This document shows positions 1 to 11,439 of a stretch of DNA of 64,000 nucleotides, one piece after another (position 1 is the first letter of the stretch; the number at the start of each line of letters is the position of its first letter). The translations under genes were made by a program, and so were the position numbers. The notes under the pieces are model-generated. The model had not been told where the DNA came from. It saw only the letters and a list, made by a program, of their open reading frames with translations, and did no database searches. The stretch covers positions 682,001 through 746,000 of the forward strand of contig JAQOTA010000033.1 in NCBI GenBank assembly GCA_029532415.1, written 5' to 3'. This DNA is from Marasmius tenuissimus (taxonomy: Eukaryota; Basidiomycota; Agaricomycetes; Agaricales; Marasmiaceae).

Positions 1-1925
1 GGCCACTTGGCAAATTATCTCCGTTGACCTATCCCAAGCCTCTCGTTCGCCTTCCAAGTCTTCTTTGGACTTTTTGCAACACGCCCTCTTATCCACGGCA
101 CAGCAGTCGATTTTCCCGTACTGGCATCTTTCGTTGGTCACAGGTTGGAGAGCCTTCAGTACCTCTTCGTACGGAACCTCCTTCAACTGCATTGGAGATA
201 CACGGAAGTCGAACTGCGCGATCATTGGATGCAAACGATCGAGCGATTTTGTGTGAATCGACTGTAGCTGTCTCCTGGTTTCTCGTTTGCGTTCTTCGAG
301 AGACACCAGACGCCGGAGGAAGGCTTCATCGAGATTAGAGATACGATATGAGTCGCCTGCATCCAAATGTTGAGTTATGATTCGCACTAAAGCCGCATTA
401 ACACTTACTGATTCCCGTTCTTCTATTTTGGTGGCACACGATAGAATGCCTGTGATCCCAATCCTGCGTCTGGCAGTCTTCAGAGCAATAAACGACTGTT
501 CGACAGGCAAAACATCGTTTCCATTTGACACGTTTCCCAGCCCGTTGACGCCTTCGACTTCTCGTGCACTGAACGTCTGAATATTAGCATTCAAACGAGG
601 CCGAACGTTGAAGAAACATTCTCACCGAAAGATTGGAACAAACCAAACCAGCTGGATCATGATCGAATGCGTTCATCTTTTTCTTCATCGTCCGCGCCTC
701 CTCTAACAACCTCATCAGAGGTGTTTGAACGGCCGGGGCGGTCCTCGACAGCCTCCGCATCTGTTCGTTCGGTACAATCTTCGCATAACGGTACACACGA
801 TTGAGTACCGAGCGAATGACCAGGAGTGCTTTGAGCGAATTTAGACACATGGAGATCGGCATGTGGACCGCTTCATTCGTTCTCGTCCCATTGTCATTGA
901 GATCTGACATGAATATCGCAACGACGGATGGGAGAAGCCCTTCATCAAGGGCGTGACAGGCCCAAGTAAACCCATTGTCGAAGGCTTGCTTCAATACCAG
1001 GCATGCTGATGATACGCCTTGGAAGATGTATGGAGGATCTCCGGACCTGTATAGCCTCGACTGTGGGAGGTAACACGAGAACACCCTCGGTATGCGTGTC
1101 GCCACGTTCTCTGATAAGAACCGTTTGTGAATATGTGGGTTATATCGAGAGCACATCATCGTCATCTCGATGAGGCTATACAACACGTAAACATCCACGA
1201 CTGGTGTGCGTCGTGATTCGGTTTCGAGCATGCGGAGTGTTATGGTTGCTACATCGTCGACTTCGTCGTCGGCGCTTGCGTCGATAAATCGTAGACCACG
1301 ACGGAAAAGGGAGATGTTCTGGCAATTATCAATGATTTTAACGAGAGGGGACCAAATGAGTTCGAAAGTTGGGTCCTGAATTTTTACCAAGTGAAACGCA
1401 AGTTTTGTGATGAGAGGAATCATCTCTGGAGTCCTCTTGATCTCCTGGGCCTTGGCCATATGAAGCTCTACGACTCGGCAGAGCACACCGTGTGTGGCGA
1501 ATATGGCTTTTCGTCGAAACTCGACCCCTTTCGGTGGTAGAGGATGTGCGTGCTCTTTGATAAGTGCTTCTTTGATGAAGAACGATATCCAAAGGAATAT
1601 CTGGGGCCAGAACGCCCTGGAGAGAGCAATGAAGTCGGGGTTGTCCATGACACAAAGACCTCTCGCAGCATGTAGAGCGATCCAGCAACTCTGACTCGGA
1701 TTCGCCGCATTAAAGGGATTTGGAGGAAGGGTATGAAGTGTCCTCATATGTTCTTCCTGCATGGTGTTGATACCCTCTACAACTGGACGACATGCCTCGT
1801 AGACGCGCAACCGCCGTCCCTCATGTATGTGTGTGAGCTGCGAGAAAGGCGAGTCAGATCGAGACGTGATCAAGATTTTCAGACATTAGAAACCGTACCC
1901 AATCGGTAGGTGGTTGTGGTGGCAT
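1..1925 (-). CDS. Partial hypothetical protein, possibly of the Agaricomycete MYND-finger group
   Basis: The gene runs off the left edge. I place the start at the ATG at 1925: a short exon (1925-1899, MPPQPPTDW) joins through an intron at 1898-1838 (GTACGG...CTCGCAG) to a long exon reading LTHIHEGRRLRVYEACRPV. A second intron is 625-577 (GTGAGA...GCTAATATTCAG, good branch site), phase 0, after which the frame stays open to base 1. About 600 residues are visible, mostly helical and without signal peptide or membrane segment. Layout and wording (a short PPTDW-like start, then a long helical body) remind me of Agaricomycete proteins that end in a MYND zinc finger. That finger would lie outside the window, and the visible cysteines (CQYGKIDCCAVDKRACC near the edge) do not form it. 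The exon structure is well supported; the family assignment is a guess. Confidence 0.6.
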
Positions 1926-2925
1926 GGAGAATATAGGAGCGTCTAGAGATGGAAGGGATAAGCATCGTAAAATTCGAAGACTGCCAGGCCACGACGAAAA
2001 ATTGATCAACCTGATGTCCCCAAAGGAAGGCGGTGGTGGTAATAGAAAGAAACACGCAAGAAGCACGAGTCACTGATGGCACTCCCGGCTATTAGCTATT
2101 ATGCTCACACCGTGCCTGCCTGTGGCAGTCAATTGAATTCCTTATTAGGAACATATCCATGGACCACGGTCTACCGTGCCTTCAACGATCTTCAACGGTC
2201 TCTTCAAGGTCTCTTTTATCACTCATCAACATCCTGAATCATAGAGTTGAACTCAACTTGTTCATCGACTCTCGCTACAACGAACTTGCAGCTCATCAGG
2301 CCTTCAGGCTCAGCCTCTACCATCTTAGATTATTCTACACCGAGTGCAGGGTGCAGGGTCCGGTGCCCCCTCTCCGAACGCCAAGTTTGCGGGACAGTTC
2401 TAATGCTTCACATATTACATGGTATAAACACAGAAGACTCCGAAGACAGCGGAAATTCAAGCTGAGTAGGACTCTTCATAGTCTATTGTATTTTCATTCC
2501 GATCATCATCCCTTTCGAAAGCATGATTCAATACCGGGGTATGCTCAAGACATCGGGCTACTAGACAGAGTTGTCACTCAAGGACTCAAGTTTCGGGGTT
2601 TTCTCGTACCCGAGTAGAAGGTTGGGTCCTCGCTTTCGCTGTAGCGATAAGTGGCGCCCTCGATTTTTCTAGTCTCCAAACTGATCGGAGTGGCTGATTG
2701 GCACGAACGGGCTCAAAAAAATCATCTCCGTGCAAAGGCATGACGGCGGGTAAAAGTTTTGAAAATACAGAGTGTACATCAAGGTATAGTAGTGAGGCGC
2801 TTTACTGTATCGTACAGACAGGGGGGAGTCGCTAGTCTGTCAACTAATGGTGTTCAACCTACCCAGTCGTAATCCTATCAAAAGCGGCGTTCAGTTGCGA
2901 GTTTCGGTATCGAGAACACTACCAC
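1926..2925. other. Intergenic, no gene recognised
   Basis: This stretch separates the start of the leftmost gene from the end of the F-box gene. Short open frames occur on both strands, the longest being 152 codons on the plus strand (2159-2617). None has recognisable domains, splice signals or biased composition. I see no repeat or transposon end. Confidence 0.5.
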
Positions 2926-4644
2926 TTACCTCAGATCCGTCCCGCTTACCCTCGAATCCAGTAGACCACGTTCCCGAATTCGCTCCCAAAACAACGCCGA
3001 ACCATCTCCCGTCATTTCTTGGATATCAAACCGCGCCGTCCTAATAGCGTTGGCCCAGACACCTTTCGCTGTACTCCGGGAAGCTAACATCTCTGCCAAA
3101 GACCGCTCGAGCTCGCTATCAAGCAACGACGCTCCTTTGACAATCGTCATCTCTAGAGAGGTGAGTCTAGGGGTAAGAACCTCCCTAGAACTCGGCTGCC
3201 GGTATTCTTCGTGTCCGGCGAGGGTAAGAGCACCAAGCAAGGACCTCGTAAACCCTTCCACGTCCCGCCGGAGGTGCACCTCGAGCTCTCTCAAATTAGG
3301 TGCTGATCGTAGGATCTCTCGCGCAGCGGATGCAGAAGGTGTATGGTTCTTGAACGTGAGCGATAGCCTCGTCAAAGTGTCTGAACACGACCTGAGGAGC
3401 GAGGTGAACGCATTACACGGCCAATCCTCCATCGCCGAGAACTCGTCAACTCGTTCCGCGACTCCCTTTCGATAAGTCACTTCGAGATCCTCCAGTGCCG
3501 GGAGCTCCAAGGAGGCAGGCAAGTTGAAAGAGGGATATCCCGAGGCTGTGATAGCAAGGTGTCGAAGGAAAGGCAGCGACACGGGTCCGGGTCGTTCTTG
3601 ACGGTGACGGAACGAGATAGGACGAGTGTGTACGGCACAATAGTTGTCGATAGTCAATGATCGTAACGACGAGCACGCTGCGAGGACCTCGAATTCGTCT
3701 AACCCGAAAACTGTATTCGTGAGCCTCAAGTTGGTAATGCCTTCGTGGGAGGTGAGGGGGAGGTAAGGACGGAGGGTAACGACTGAGCTTAGGAGCGGTG
3801 CTCGTTCGATTTTCTCCATGAACGTTGGGTCAACTTGCGTCAGGTCGGTATTACATTCGAATCGTCGGAGAAGGGGGAATGTGAACCGAGAAGGCTCCTG
3901 TGGAAGAGCGTGGGCGAGGTGGACTCCGTCGAGGAAGAGTGCCGCGATACGGGGAGAATGGGAGAGAAGCCAGTCAAACACGTAGCTGCCCTTTTTGAGG
4001 TGCCTTTGTCGGTAGCTCCCTCTGTCGAGGTTACCGCTATTACGGTAAGAGCTATCTCGAAGACCTATACGGAGGGAAACACCAGCCGAATTCTCGAGGT
4101 ACGTCCCGATAAGATTATCGAATGTCTCGACAGGCTCCCATAAATCGACCTGGATGGAAGACCATAATCGGCTATGACCAAAGGCAACCTGCCTCCAGTG
4201 ATGCGAAACGTGGGCTAGGTCCAACGCCGGTTTATCGACCCTTGGAGCCCTCAAATCCCGTGATTTGCCTATTGAAAGGGAAAACTCGTCGGAGAAACAA
4301 ACAGCGGAGAAAATCTCTCCAAGGATTTCGGGAGGAAGTGTTCGAATGGGAGCCATCCAGCTTTTTCGCTCCTCGATTCGCGAAGCTATGACATTCCTCT
4401 GCTCCCTGAGCTTCTGCATCTCAAGCTCGAGGCGCTCGAGCTCTTGGTCGCAGAGGTGCAGCTCATGTACCTCTGACGCTAAAGCATCCACGTTCCGTAG
4501 TTTCTCCAGACTACTTGGAGCAACGCCGGCGCGAAGCAGCCCGGGGCTGACGGGAGACGTGATAGGCAGTGGGGAAAACCTGGATTGGCATGGAGAGCAG
4601 AGAACCTCCTCAGAAAGACGCGTTTGTTGGATGATGTCGCTCAT
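2926..4644 (-). CDS. F-box domain protein with N-terminal coiled coil
   Basis: A single-exon gene of 572 aa. Residues about 54-94 form a charged heptad-rich helix (LASEVHELHLCDQELERLEL and on). An F-box follows at about 98-165: core PIRTLPPEILGEIF, then LDLAHVSHHWRQVAFGHSRLW. The remaining 400 residues alternate leucine-rich strands and helices (for example LTSHEGITNLRLTN and SLRSLTIDN), as expected for a degenerate leucine-rich recognition domain. In this family the F-box binds Skp1 of an SCF ubiquitin ligase and the C-terminal part selects substrates; the substrate is unknown. The N-terminal coiled coil directly before the F-box is typical of the hugely expanded F-box families of mushroom-forming fungi. 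The start is the only upstream ATG with an open frame. It is unlike the F-box remnants of the duplicated array, which have introns and a different core. Confidence 0.88.
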   Translation of the reverse strand: MSDIIQQTRLSEEVLCSPCQSRFSPLPITSPVSPGLLRAGVAPSSLEKLRNVDALASEVHELHLCDQELERLELEMQKLREQRNVIASRIEERKSWMAPIRTLPPEILGEIFSAVCFSDEFSLSIGKSRDLRAPRVDKPALDLAHVSHHWRQVAFGHSRLWSSIQVDLWEPVETFDNLIGTYLENSAGVSLRIGLRDSSYRNSGNLDRGSYRQRHLKKGSYVFDWLLSHSPRIAALFLDGVHLAHALPQEPSRFTFPLLRRFECNTDLTQVDPTFMEKIERAPLLSSVVTLRPYLPLTSHEGITNLRLTNTVFGLDEFEVLAACSSLRSLTIDNYCAVHTRPISFRHRQERPGPVSLPFLRHLAITASGYPSFNLPASLELPALEDLEVTYRKGVAERVDEFSAMEDWPCNAFTSLLRSCSDTLTRLSLTFKNHTPSASAAREILRSAPNLRELEVHLRRDVEGFTRSLLGALTLAGHEEYRQPSSREVLTPRLTSLEMTIVKGASLLDSELERSLAEMLASRSTAKGVWANAIRTARFDIQEMTGDGSALFWERIRERGLLDSRVSGTDLR

Positions 4645-5247
4645 TTACTATCAGTATACCTAGTAGGATTGATACGAAAAAAGTCGGAACGAACCATCAC
4701 GAGACCTAAGAAAGTGTCTTACCAAATCGGTGATATCTTTTACAATCCTATCATGCAGGTCAGGCAAAAGCAGAATGAACAAACTGGCGAATAACTCACT
4801 GGTGGGGGTAGAGGACAGGCAAGGATAAAACGTGCAAGATGTGTGTACTGGAGTAAGTTGTTGAAGGTAACAAATCCGGAGTAGGCCCGTTTTCTAGGGC
4901 CAACTAATCACACGCCACTACAACTCCGCCTAGGTGGTGCGATGACAGCAGTCTGACGAGAGCTCGCACTGTATAAAGGGTTTGAATCGAAGAAAACTTC
5001 CCTTCTTGCTGGCAATGTCGTGGTTGTTGCTGAATGGCCAGAGGTTATGCGGAACCGAGCAAGGCACGCTGGAGCTGGAATATTATATTGAAGGAAGAAT
5101 GATAGTACAATCCCAAGGCAAGTTCGAGTATGACAGTACTTCGGGCGAGTGAATATGGCTTTCATGATTATAAGCGAAGAGGGGAACGCGTTCAGATGGA
5201 AAGAGAGAGGTATCGCAAGATCATAATGGGCGAAGGAAGAAGACTGA
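4645..5247. other. Intergenic, no gene recognised
   Basis: The interval between the 3' end of the Gly/His-rich gene and the start of the F-box gene. It should hold the F-box promoter near 4650-4800 and the 3' untranslated region of the neighbour. No ORF with recognisable content is seen. Confidence 0.4.
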
Positions 5248-6068
5248 TCACCAGCCGTACCCTCCGTGGCGGCCTCCATAACCTCCATGTTGACCATAGC
5301 CTCCGTGACCATAGCCGTAACCTCCATGGCCTCCATAACCTCCATGACCATGACCATAACCTCCTCCAAAGCCCTGGTCTTCACGCTTGTAGTGACCATA
5401 TCCGCCGTGTCCTCCATAGCCTCCGTGATGACCATATCCTCCTTGACCATAACCTCCATGACCGCCATAGCCCCCATGACCATGTCCGTAGCCACCACGG
5501 AAGCCCTGGTCTTCACGTTTGTAATGACCGTAGCCACCGTGGCCACCATAATGACCATGATCTTTGCCACCATGATGACCATAATCCTTGCCGCCATGAT
5601 GACCATAGCCACCCCAGAAGCCAGCCTCGTCACGGGGGTAGTTCGATCCACCGTGTCCATTGTCCTTCCCGCCATGATCCTTGCCTCCGTCGTGGTCCTT
5701 TCCGCCATCGTGGCCATGTTGGTCTTTCCCGCCGTCGTGGTCCTTGCCGCCGTGACCATGGCCATATCCACCATGGTCCTTGCCACCACCATATCCGCCA
5801 TTATCTTTGCCACCACCATATCCACCGTGGTCTTTGCCACCACCGTAGCCTCCTTTGCCGCCATCGTAACCGCCTTCGACAGCGTTCTCAGCTCGTGCGG
5901 CGACGTCAGAGTCGGAAGTCTAGTTTATCACATAAAAATTCAGTCATATTGCCCAAGTACCAGAGAGCAGAGGCACCTTACCCCTTCAGTCAAGTTCTGA
6001 TTAAGACCTTGCACGGTGGTCACCGCCAACAAGAACAGCGAGAGATATCTGGCCGTGTTGAATCGCAT
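5248..6068 (-). CDS. Secreted Gly/His/Tyr-rich repeat protein with Lys-Arg (Kex2-type) sites
   Basis: Two exons, 6068-5982 and 5919-5248, joined by a 62-bp intron (5981-5920, GTAAGG...AACTAG), encode 252 aa. Residues 1-21 are a clear signal peptide (MRFNTARYLSLFLLAVTTVQG). From about residue 44 the chain is almost entirely Gly, His, Tyr, Lys and Asp: first GGYGGGKDHGGYG-type units, then GGYGHGHGGYGGHGGYG-type units. A longer module recurs three times: YPRDEAGFWGGYG (about 123), YKREDQGFRGGYG (about 162) and YKREDQGFGGGYG (about 206). The last two contain the dibasic KR that Kex2 cleaves in the secretory pathway. The protein may be a cell-wall or metal-binding glycine-rich protein, or a precursor cut into peptides. 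The minus strand is correct because it gives a signal peptide, a spliced junction and a coherent repeat grammar; the opposite strand gives only antisense repeats. Confidence 0.8.
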
Positions 6069-8780
6069 TCTGAATAAAGTATCAAGGTATTGAAGATGAT
6101 TAGAAGGATGTGTGCTGAGCAAAAATGCAAGAGACGCACCATGTTTTATACGCTTCGTTCTCGCAATGGGACCCCAATCCAGATAAATGTTGTGTTTGCC
6201 CTTCGCGGGCGTTGAGTAGAGGATGTCATTACGAGGCTTGATCAATATGCCATGAGCAAGGACCGTTCAGCTTCCTGTATGACCTTCAATTAGTTCATTT
6301 AGAGACAGTTTTCTCTCTCTTGGAAAGGATGAAGACACTCACAATGTGGGCGAAAGTCGTGTAAATTGCTCATGGTGGTCATGACGAAGGAGTTTGTTTG
6401 GTCAATATTTGTCAACAGCTTCTGAACATGTGAGGCAAAAATTTGGACCGTTTGCTTCGACCCTGACTCTCGTCCTGCGATAGACCGTTTTCCGATTCTA
6501 ATGTTGCGCATATCCTGTAGTGAGTTTTAGTTTCACGTTTTGCTTTTACTGTAGCAGCAAATTTTCTATCAGAGGTAGGAGGTCTCTAAACTCCTGATTC
6601 GCGAGTTTGTACGCGGCCAAATTTCAGAATTTCATTCCTCGGTGTTTCGAGGGCCTTTCAGAGGTTACCAAGTTGCGCCACTTTCACAACATTTCCTCAA
6701 AGTTCGAGCTAAGCCGCATCGTCAATATAAGGCTACAATACCGTACGCATACCTGGGGAACTCGGAACCGATGTAGCGAAGAGGAACTTCTATCCAAAAG
6801 GACAGAGGCAAAACACAATCACTGGCAGACCCATCGTCTGAGCTCGCAGTGACGCGTTCATTTAGCACTATTTCTCTCACGGCAATATAGCACTGTCAAA
6901 TTCCTGGTACCGTAGCTTCGTACGAGTAACCTGGACCAACCCAACATCCGCCACCCGTTTGACGTTGTTACCAAGTTCCCGTAACTTGCTGTGGCCTACT
7001 AGTACACCTCCCGAGTCCCGAGCACCCCGTCCCCGCGGTCATAACTCGAAAGGCGGCTTCAATCGCGCAATGGATGAGATCATGGACTGCCTCAAGGGAC
7101 AGATGAGCACCGAATCGTCTTATCTCATTTGTGCAAAGCGGCCGTAGATCGCGTCGACTCAGCCATCAGTCACAGTGGATAACGAGCGATACGTCGGTGC
7201 ACGATCCCACAGTGTGAACTTTGTGGGCTCTCATGTTCCCTTTGATGTAGTCGAAGTTACGATATCTCCCTAGCTTCTTCTAGTGACAGCTCATAACGAC
7301 AATATAGGGAATAATTTACGTGGGTAATAATGCTAGTAGCTCTAGTAGTTGGACATGATATATGATAGCACGCGGCCGCCCGTCGCGCCACAACAAAGTG
7401 ATGAGGCAAGGGCGACTCTGGAACGTCAAGACTCGCGATGTAAAGGGCTCTGTGGACACTGAGTACTGAGCATGAATCAAACGAGACAGCGACAGAAAGG
7501 GTGTTTACATATTCTGAGGAACTCGAGATATCGACGCAAGTGTCAGCCGATCACGTCAGGTCACTCTCGCTTGGGAACGTTCTCCGTCGAGTCTCGACCG
7601 AGGGTAATCATGCTAACGAGGTTGATGATGTGGGACGACTCAGCAAGAACTATTTCGGTATGCCTAACCTTTTGTAGTAGGGGCATCCTGAGTAACCATC
7701 CCGTCTTCTGAGTCGAATAAGAGTAATGTACTCAGCAATGGGTCCATGGCATATAAGTTCTATTGAGATACGATGGTGCGCAGGTGACGGTAGAGCGGTA
7801 CTACGTAGGAGCCAAGGAAGTAAGGTCCTGTTCCTGGCAGTGGCGGAAGCATTCTCAAATCCCCACAGCCGCGGTCCGGAGGTTCCGGCTGGACTTCACG
7901 TAATACAGCTTACGAAGGCTGTGTCGCGGCTCCTACTCTTCCTTTCCTACCTCCAAGAGCTTCCGGGCCTTGTTTCCTACTCTGTCAGCCAAACCAGTCA
8001 TCCCTCTTATACAACCCGCTAGGCATCTCTTGTCTCCCGACGAAACAAAGTACACACCCAGGTCAGCTGCTGTTGAATGGCAGTGGTCTACGGTGCCATT
8101 CTCCGAGCTACGTCACCCGTGTGTGTCACTGTCGTTTTCTGACTAGGGCGAAGCTAAAAGTGTGTGCATTCTACGTCGAGTTAGGGAGGGCGGGTTTCTC
8201 ATACCCTAAGTTTCGGTCACTGATGGCGTTTCCGATCCCAAAATATACACCAATGACCACTCGGGTCCTAGCTCGAGGTGGGACTCGTGAGATGGAAGAT
8301 AACTATCTAGTAATCGTCAAGTCTCCAACTCAGTACAATTTTCTCAAACAATCCAAGGATTTCAAATTCTGTACGATTTTCGATCGATTAGCCAGGTGTC
8401 GTGGAAAACAAAACATGTTTACACCTCATTCCTGAACTCGTCATTCACGCCGTCGTCCGTGATCGACCGTTTCCGCAGAGGAGTCTCGCCTCGTCGCGGT
8501 ACGTCCACAGCAAGCAGTGATCCATTAGTCGGGATTTCAATATTCGCAGATCCAGATTGATATTCACATCAGATACTACCGATTACCCGTCAGACGTTTT
8601 TACTACCGTCTAACCGCCTACCGCTTACGGTTCCGCGTTTTGCTCATATTCCGCGCCCCCGAGTCCCATTACTACCGCTCGCCGCTCGTGCATAATACTA
8701 TTAGAGCTGGGGTCCGCATCCTTGTCGATCTCTTTCTCCTCTTCCCCCACTTCCTCTTCCCCCTCCCTCCCTTATCGACG
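6069..8780. other. Long intergenic stretch, no gene recognised
   Basis: About 2.7 kb without a supportable gene. Open frames are short (up to 120 codons at 8073-8435, plus), have no family signature and do not join into a spliced model. The first few hundred bases upstream of 6068 should contain the promoter of the secreted protein. The pyrimidine-rich tract just before 8781 (TCTTTCTCCTCTTCCCCC) looks like a fungal core promoter and leader for the membrane protein that follows. Confidence 0.4.
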
Positions 8781-10527
8781 ATGGCCTCTACGACAGACGC
8801 TTTGCAAGGCAACACTACGGGCAGTACGATCAGTGCCCCGATCGTCGTTGCCACATCTCTCCTTGATGTTGTTTGGACGCCGGTTATCGTGGTAGTCGTG
8901 AGTAGATCATGAACACCTTCTGCCATCTTCTTCTGACTGACATTACATCTTACACCCATAGATCCCGTATATCCTTTATGGTACGATTCAGAAGAGGCCC
9001 CTTCCTCGCCTCCACATCTGACTCAGTGTCGCCTATAGGGCTCTACTCTGTTCAACTAGCCACATCCCTCCTCGGGTTCGGGTCAGGATCCAAGAAACGA
9101 AAGATGATTGCGGGGGTGGCGCATCGGGTTCCTCTCACAGTGATGTACCTCTTGGTGACGATAGGGCTTGCATGCATCGGGTTTCTGTCGTATTTGAATA
9201 TCAATACGTATGTTGCTGATATTCAAATGCGGAATGAAGGCGAAGCTGGGTTCGAGGGGATGGAGGCTGATGAGTACATCAGGAGGTGAGTTGATCTTTC
9301 GGTCCCAGAAAAGGGATACTTACCTTTGTTACTCATGTGAAAGGATATCGCTGGAGCGGGTTATTCAGAGTGTGATGGTTCTTGCAAAGTGAGTGTGTGC
9401 CCAGTTGAACTGTTCGAACTGTTACTCACCCATCTTCAAAATCAGTTGCTTGAATAACGGGATTTTGGTACGTTCTACACTACTTTCTTCCTTTCCTCCT
9501 CAGTGGATCTCCAACTCAACCTACGCTCCCAGTTCTGGCGACTCCGGACAATCTGGGATGCCCAAACACGATCGAAGGAGGCACTACTCTTGATCCCCAT
9601 ATTCCTCTCCGTAGCCAACGCCAGTACGTCCCTGTCCCTACCCTCTCGCCCCATCGCTAAACGTCCCTTCCTCTTCTAGTATTCGGCATCTTAACCCTCT
9701 CTCCCTTCTCCCCACTCTTTGTCCCCGCCACACCCACACCCGCCCAAGCCAGCGCTAACTTCTACAATTACATCCCCTCGCTGAATATCGACCTATCAAG
9801 GTCGATACCCGCGATGAGCGTCAGTATGCGATCGGGGTTGATGAGGATATACGATGTTTCGACTGTGTTGGCGAGTGGGGTGGGCGGGTTTATGATTGGT
9901 GAGTGTGTGTGGGTTTCTCGAGGGGAAAGCGGGAGTACTGATGTGTACATGCAGCTGGGAGGCTTTTCTATGTGTCGTGTCGGAAGACGAGGACTATGTA
10001 CGGGCACTTGCGCCTACCCTATCCTTTTTAAACGAGGTACTGACGCACCTATAGCTTCCTCGACTCGGGTCTTCTCTATCCGACCACTTTGTCGGCGTAT
10101 ATATTCCTGCAGCTTCTACAATCGCTCGCACAGGCTCGAGCTTGGGATGAGCGTAGCTCGGGAGTTATCGGAGAGCGGGAGAGGTTGAGGAGAAAACTCT
10201 TGATATGTGCAGAGGTGGTGTATCATTCGTTGTTGCCGGTTTTGGTGAGTTTGTGTTTGAGTCTTCCGTTTCCTACTTCGAGTTGTGCTAATACTGCGCC
10301 TGCAGGGAATCACGACGACTATGGTTATGACGCGATTACGTGCGACACGTTCCGTCCCTACTAGTACTAGTGCTCAACCCGTCGACCCGGAGAACGCTCC
10401 CGCCAAACTACTTTCACCTGGACCCGGACCCTCACCTTTGTCTCAGGAGTTGCGTCCAGAGGAAGAAGAAATACAAGAAGCCACTTGGAGCGTTCCCTCC
10501 ACTCGAGATGCTGCGAATGAAGTGTAA
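8781..10527 (+). CDS. Ten-exon multi-pass membrane protein, distant member of the array's seven-helix family
   Basis: Exons 8781-8897, 8962-8980, 9039-9285, 9344-9388, 9446-9467, 9533-9623, 9680-9898, 9955-9997, 10055-10244 and 10306-10527 all join in frame and give 404 aa. Hydrophobic helices include LLDVVWTPVIVVVIPYILYG, the VPLTVMYLLVTIGLACIGFL stretch, ALLLIPIFLSVANAIFGIL and LAYIFLQLL-like segments. Landmarks matching the five array paralogs are NCLNNGILFWRLRTIW (there NCLADIMLVHRCYVIW), IFLDSGLLYP (there ILESGLLYP) and the last-helix motif GITTTMVMTRLRA (there GIAPALIIVR). The ten-exon layout is also shared. The loop between helices is longer and the tail is Pro/Glu-rich. I know the pattern from many Agaricomycete orphan membrane proteins of unknown function. 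The acceptor at 9532 was preferred over one at 9503 because it restores the NGILFWR motif. Confidence 0.75.
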
Positions 10528-10752
10528 TTGTAACTTGTACCTTGAACCCGAACGATTTATGTATGTTTAGCTATAGTGGATCGTGTACCGTAAAACCTGT
10601 ATTTACCTGTCCTCTCGGTCTTTGTATTATGTTCGTATCTTGTACTTTAGTAGCCTCCCGAAACACGGTTACTCCTCCCAGTTCTATGAATGGCTTTGCG
10701 GTGGGAATCGTTATGTATTATGCACGCAACCAACCACCTTGATTTAGTAACA

Positions 10753-10849
10753 TCCCTCTTAGGTCAGTGGTAGAGCGCTTCACTAGTATAAGGCGTTCCT
10801 AAAGTCCTTACTGATGAAGAGGTCAGTCGTTCAAGTCGGCTAGAGGGAA
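10753..10849 (+). tRNA. tRNA-Thr (AGT), intron-containing, copy 1, D-stem mismatch
   Basis: The acceptor stem TCCCTCT pairs with AGAGGGA. The anticodon stem CTTCA/TGAAG encloses loop CTAGTA+A with anticodon AGT. The T arm is AGTCG TTCAAGT CGGCT. A 25-nt intron (10789-10813) follows position 37; the mature length is 72 nt. The D stem reads GGTC/GAGC where the sister copies read GCTC/GAGC, so one base pair (11-24) is lost. The copy may be weak or a pseudogene. A TTTT run downstream can end Pol III transcription. Confidence 0.85.
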
Positions 10850-11055
10850 TTGGCTAAATGTCCTGGTTGTTTTACGGTCACTACTTTTTCATGAAACAAA
10901 GGACTCAATCCCTCCATCCCTACCCTTACTCGAGAACAGAGTCTCCTACAAGCTCTGACGGAGGGAAGATACCATCGCGAGCGGCGTCCTGTCTACAGTT
11001 GCGAAACTGAGGTGTTGGTACCATATATAAGAGCAACCTACCGACTGACTATAAA

Positions 11056-11155
11056 TCCCTCTTAGCTCAGTGGTAGAGCGCTTCACTAGTAGGCCAATGG
11101 CTATTGTGTTCAGTATACTATGAAGAGGTCAGTCGTTCAAGTCGGCTAGAGGGAA
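11056..11155 (+). tRNA. tRNA-Thr (AGT), intron-containing, copy 2
   Basis: All four stems pair: acceptor TCCCTCT/AGAGGGA, D stem GCTC/GAGC, anticodon stem CTTCA/TGAAG, T stem AGTCG/CGGCT. The anticodon is AGT. A 28-nt intron spans 11092-11119, and the mature RNA is 72 nt. The A box (TAGCTCAGTGGTAGAGC) and B box (GTTCAAGTC) are intact, with TTTT shortly downstream. Confidence 0.95.
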
Positions 11156-11340
11156 TGGACTGGGCAGAGTGATGTTTTGTCACTACCTTTTCGCGAAACG
11201 AACAGTTGGGTAGACCCACCCGCAAACAGCCTCTCCTCTGAAGTTCGGCCGGTGGGAAATTATCGTGGGCTTCTTGCTACGGTTGCAAAGTTGGGGGGCA
11301 CTATCTCACCAAGTAAACGACCTATCACTAATCATCTGAA

Positions 11341-11439
11341 TCCCTCTTAGCTCAGTGGTAGAGCGCTTCACTAGTATGTTATGAGAATTTTTCTCTATAT
11401 ACTATGAAGAGGTCAGTCGTTCAAGTCGGCTAGAGGGAA
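11341..11439 (+). tRNA. tRNA-Thr (AGT), intron-containing, copy 3
   Basis: The mature sequence is the same as copy 2, with a different 27-nt intron (11377-11403). All stems are intact and the anticodon is AGT. The gene starts 285 bp after copy 2, and the flanks of copies 1 and 2 share diverged sequence (a TTT-rich tail followed by GTCACTAC and GAAAC), so the three arose by local tandem duplication. A TTTTT terminator lies downstream. Confidence 0.95.

Noticed and set aside
2159..2617. 152-codon plus-strand frame
   Set aside because: No domain, no splice support, no codon pattern and no homologous copy in the window.
5266..6000. Long plus-strand open frames rich in Thr/Ile/Met and in His over the Gly/His-rich gene
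   Set aside because: They are antisense readings of the GGN/CAY repeats. Only the minus strand gives a signal peptide, a correct intron and a coherent repeat.
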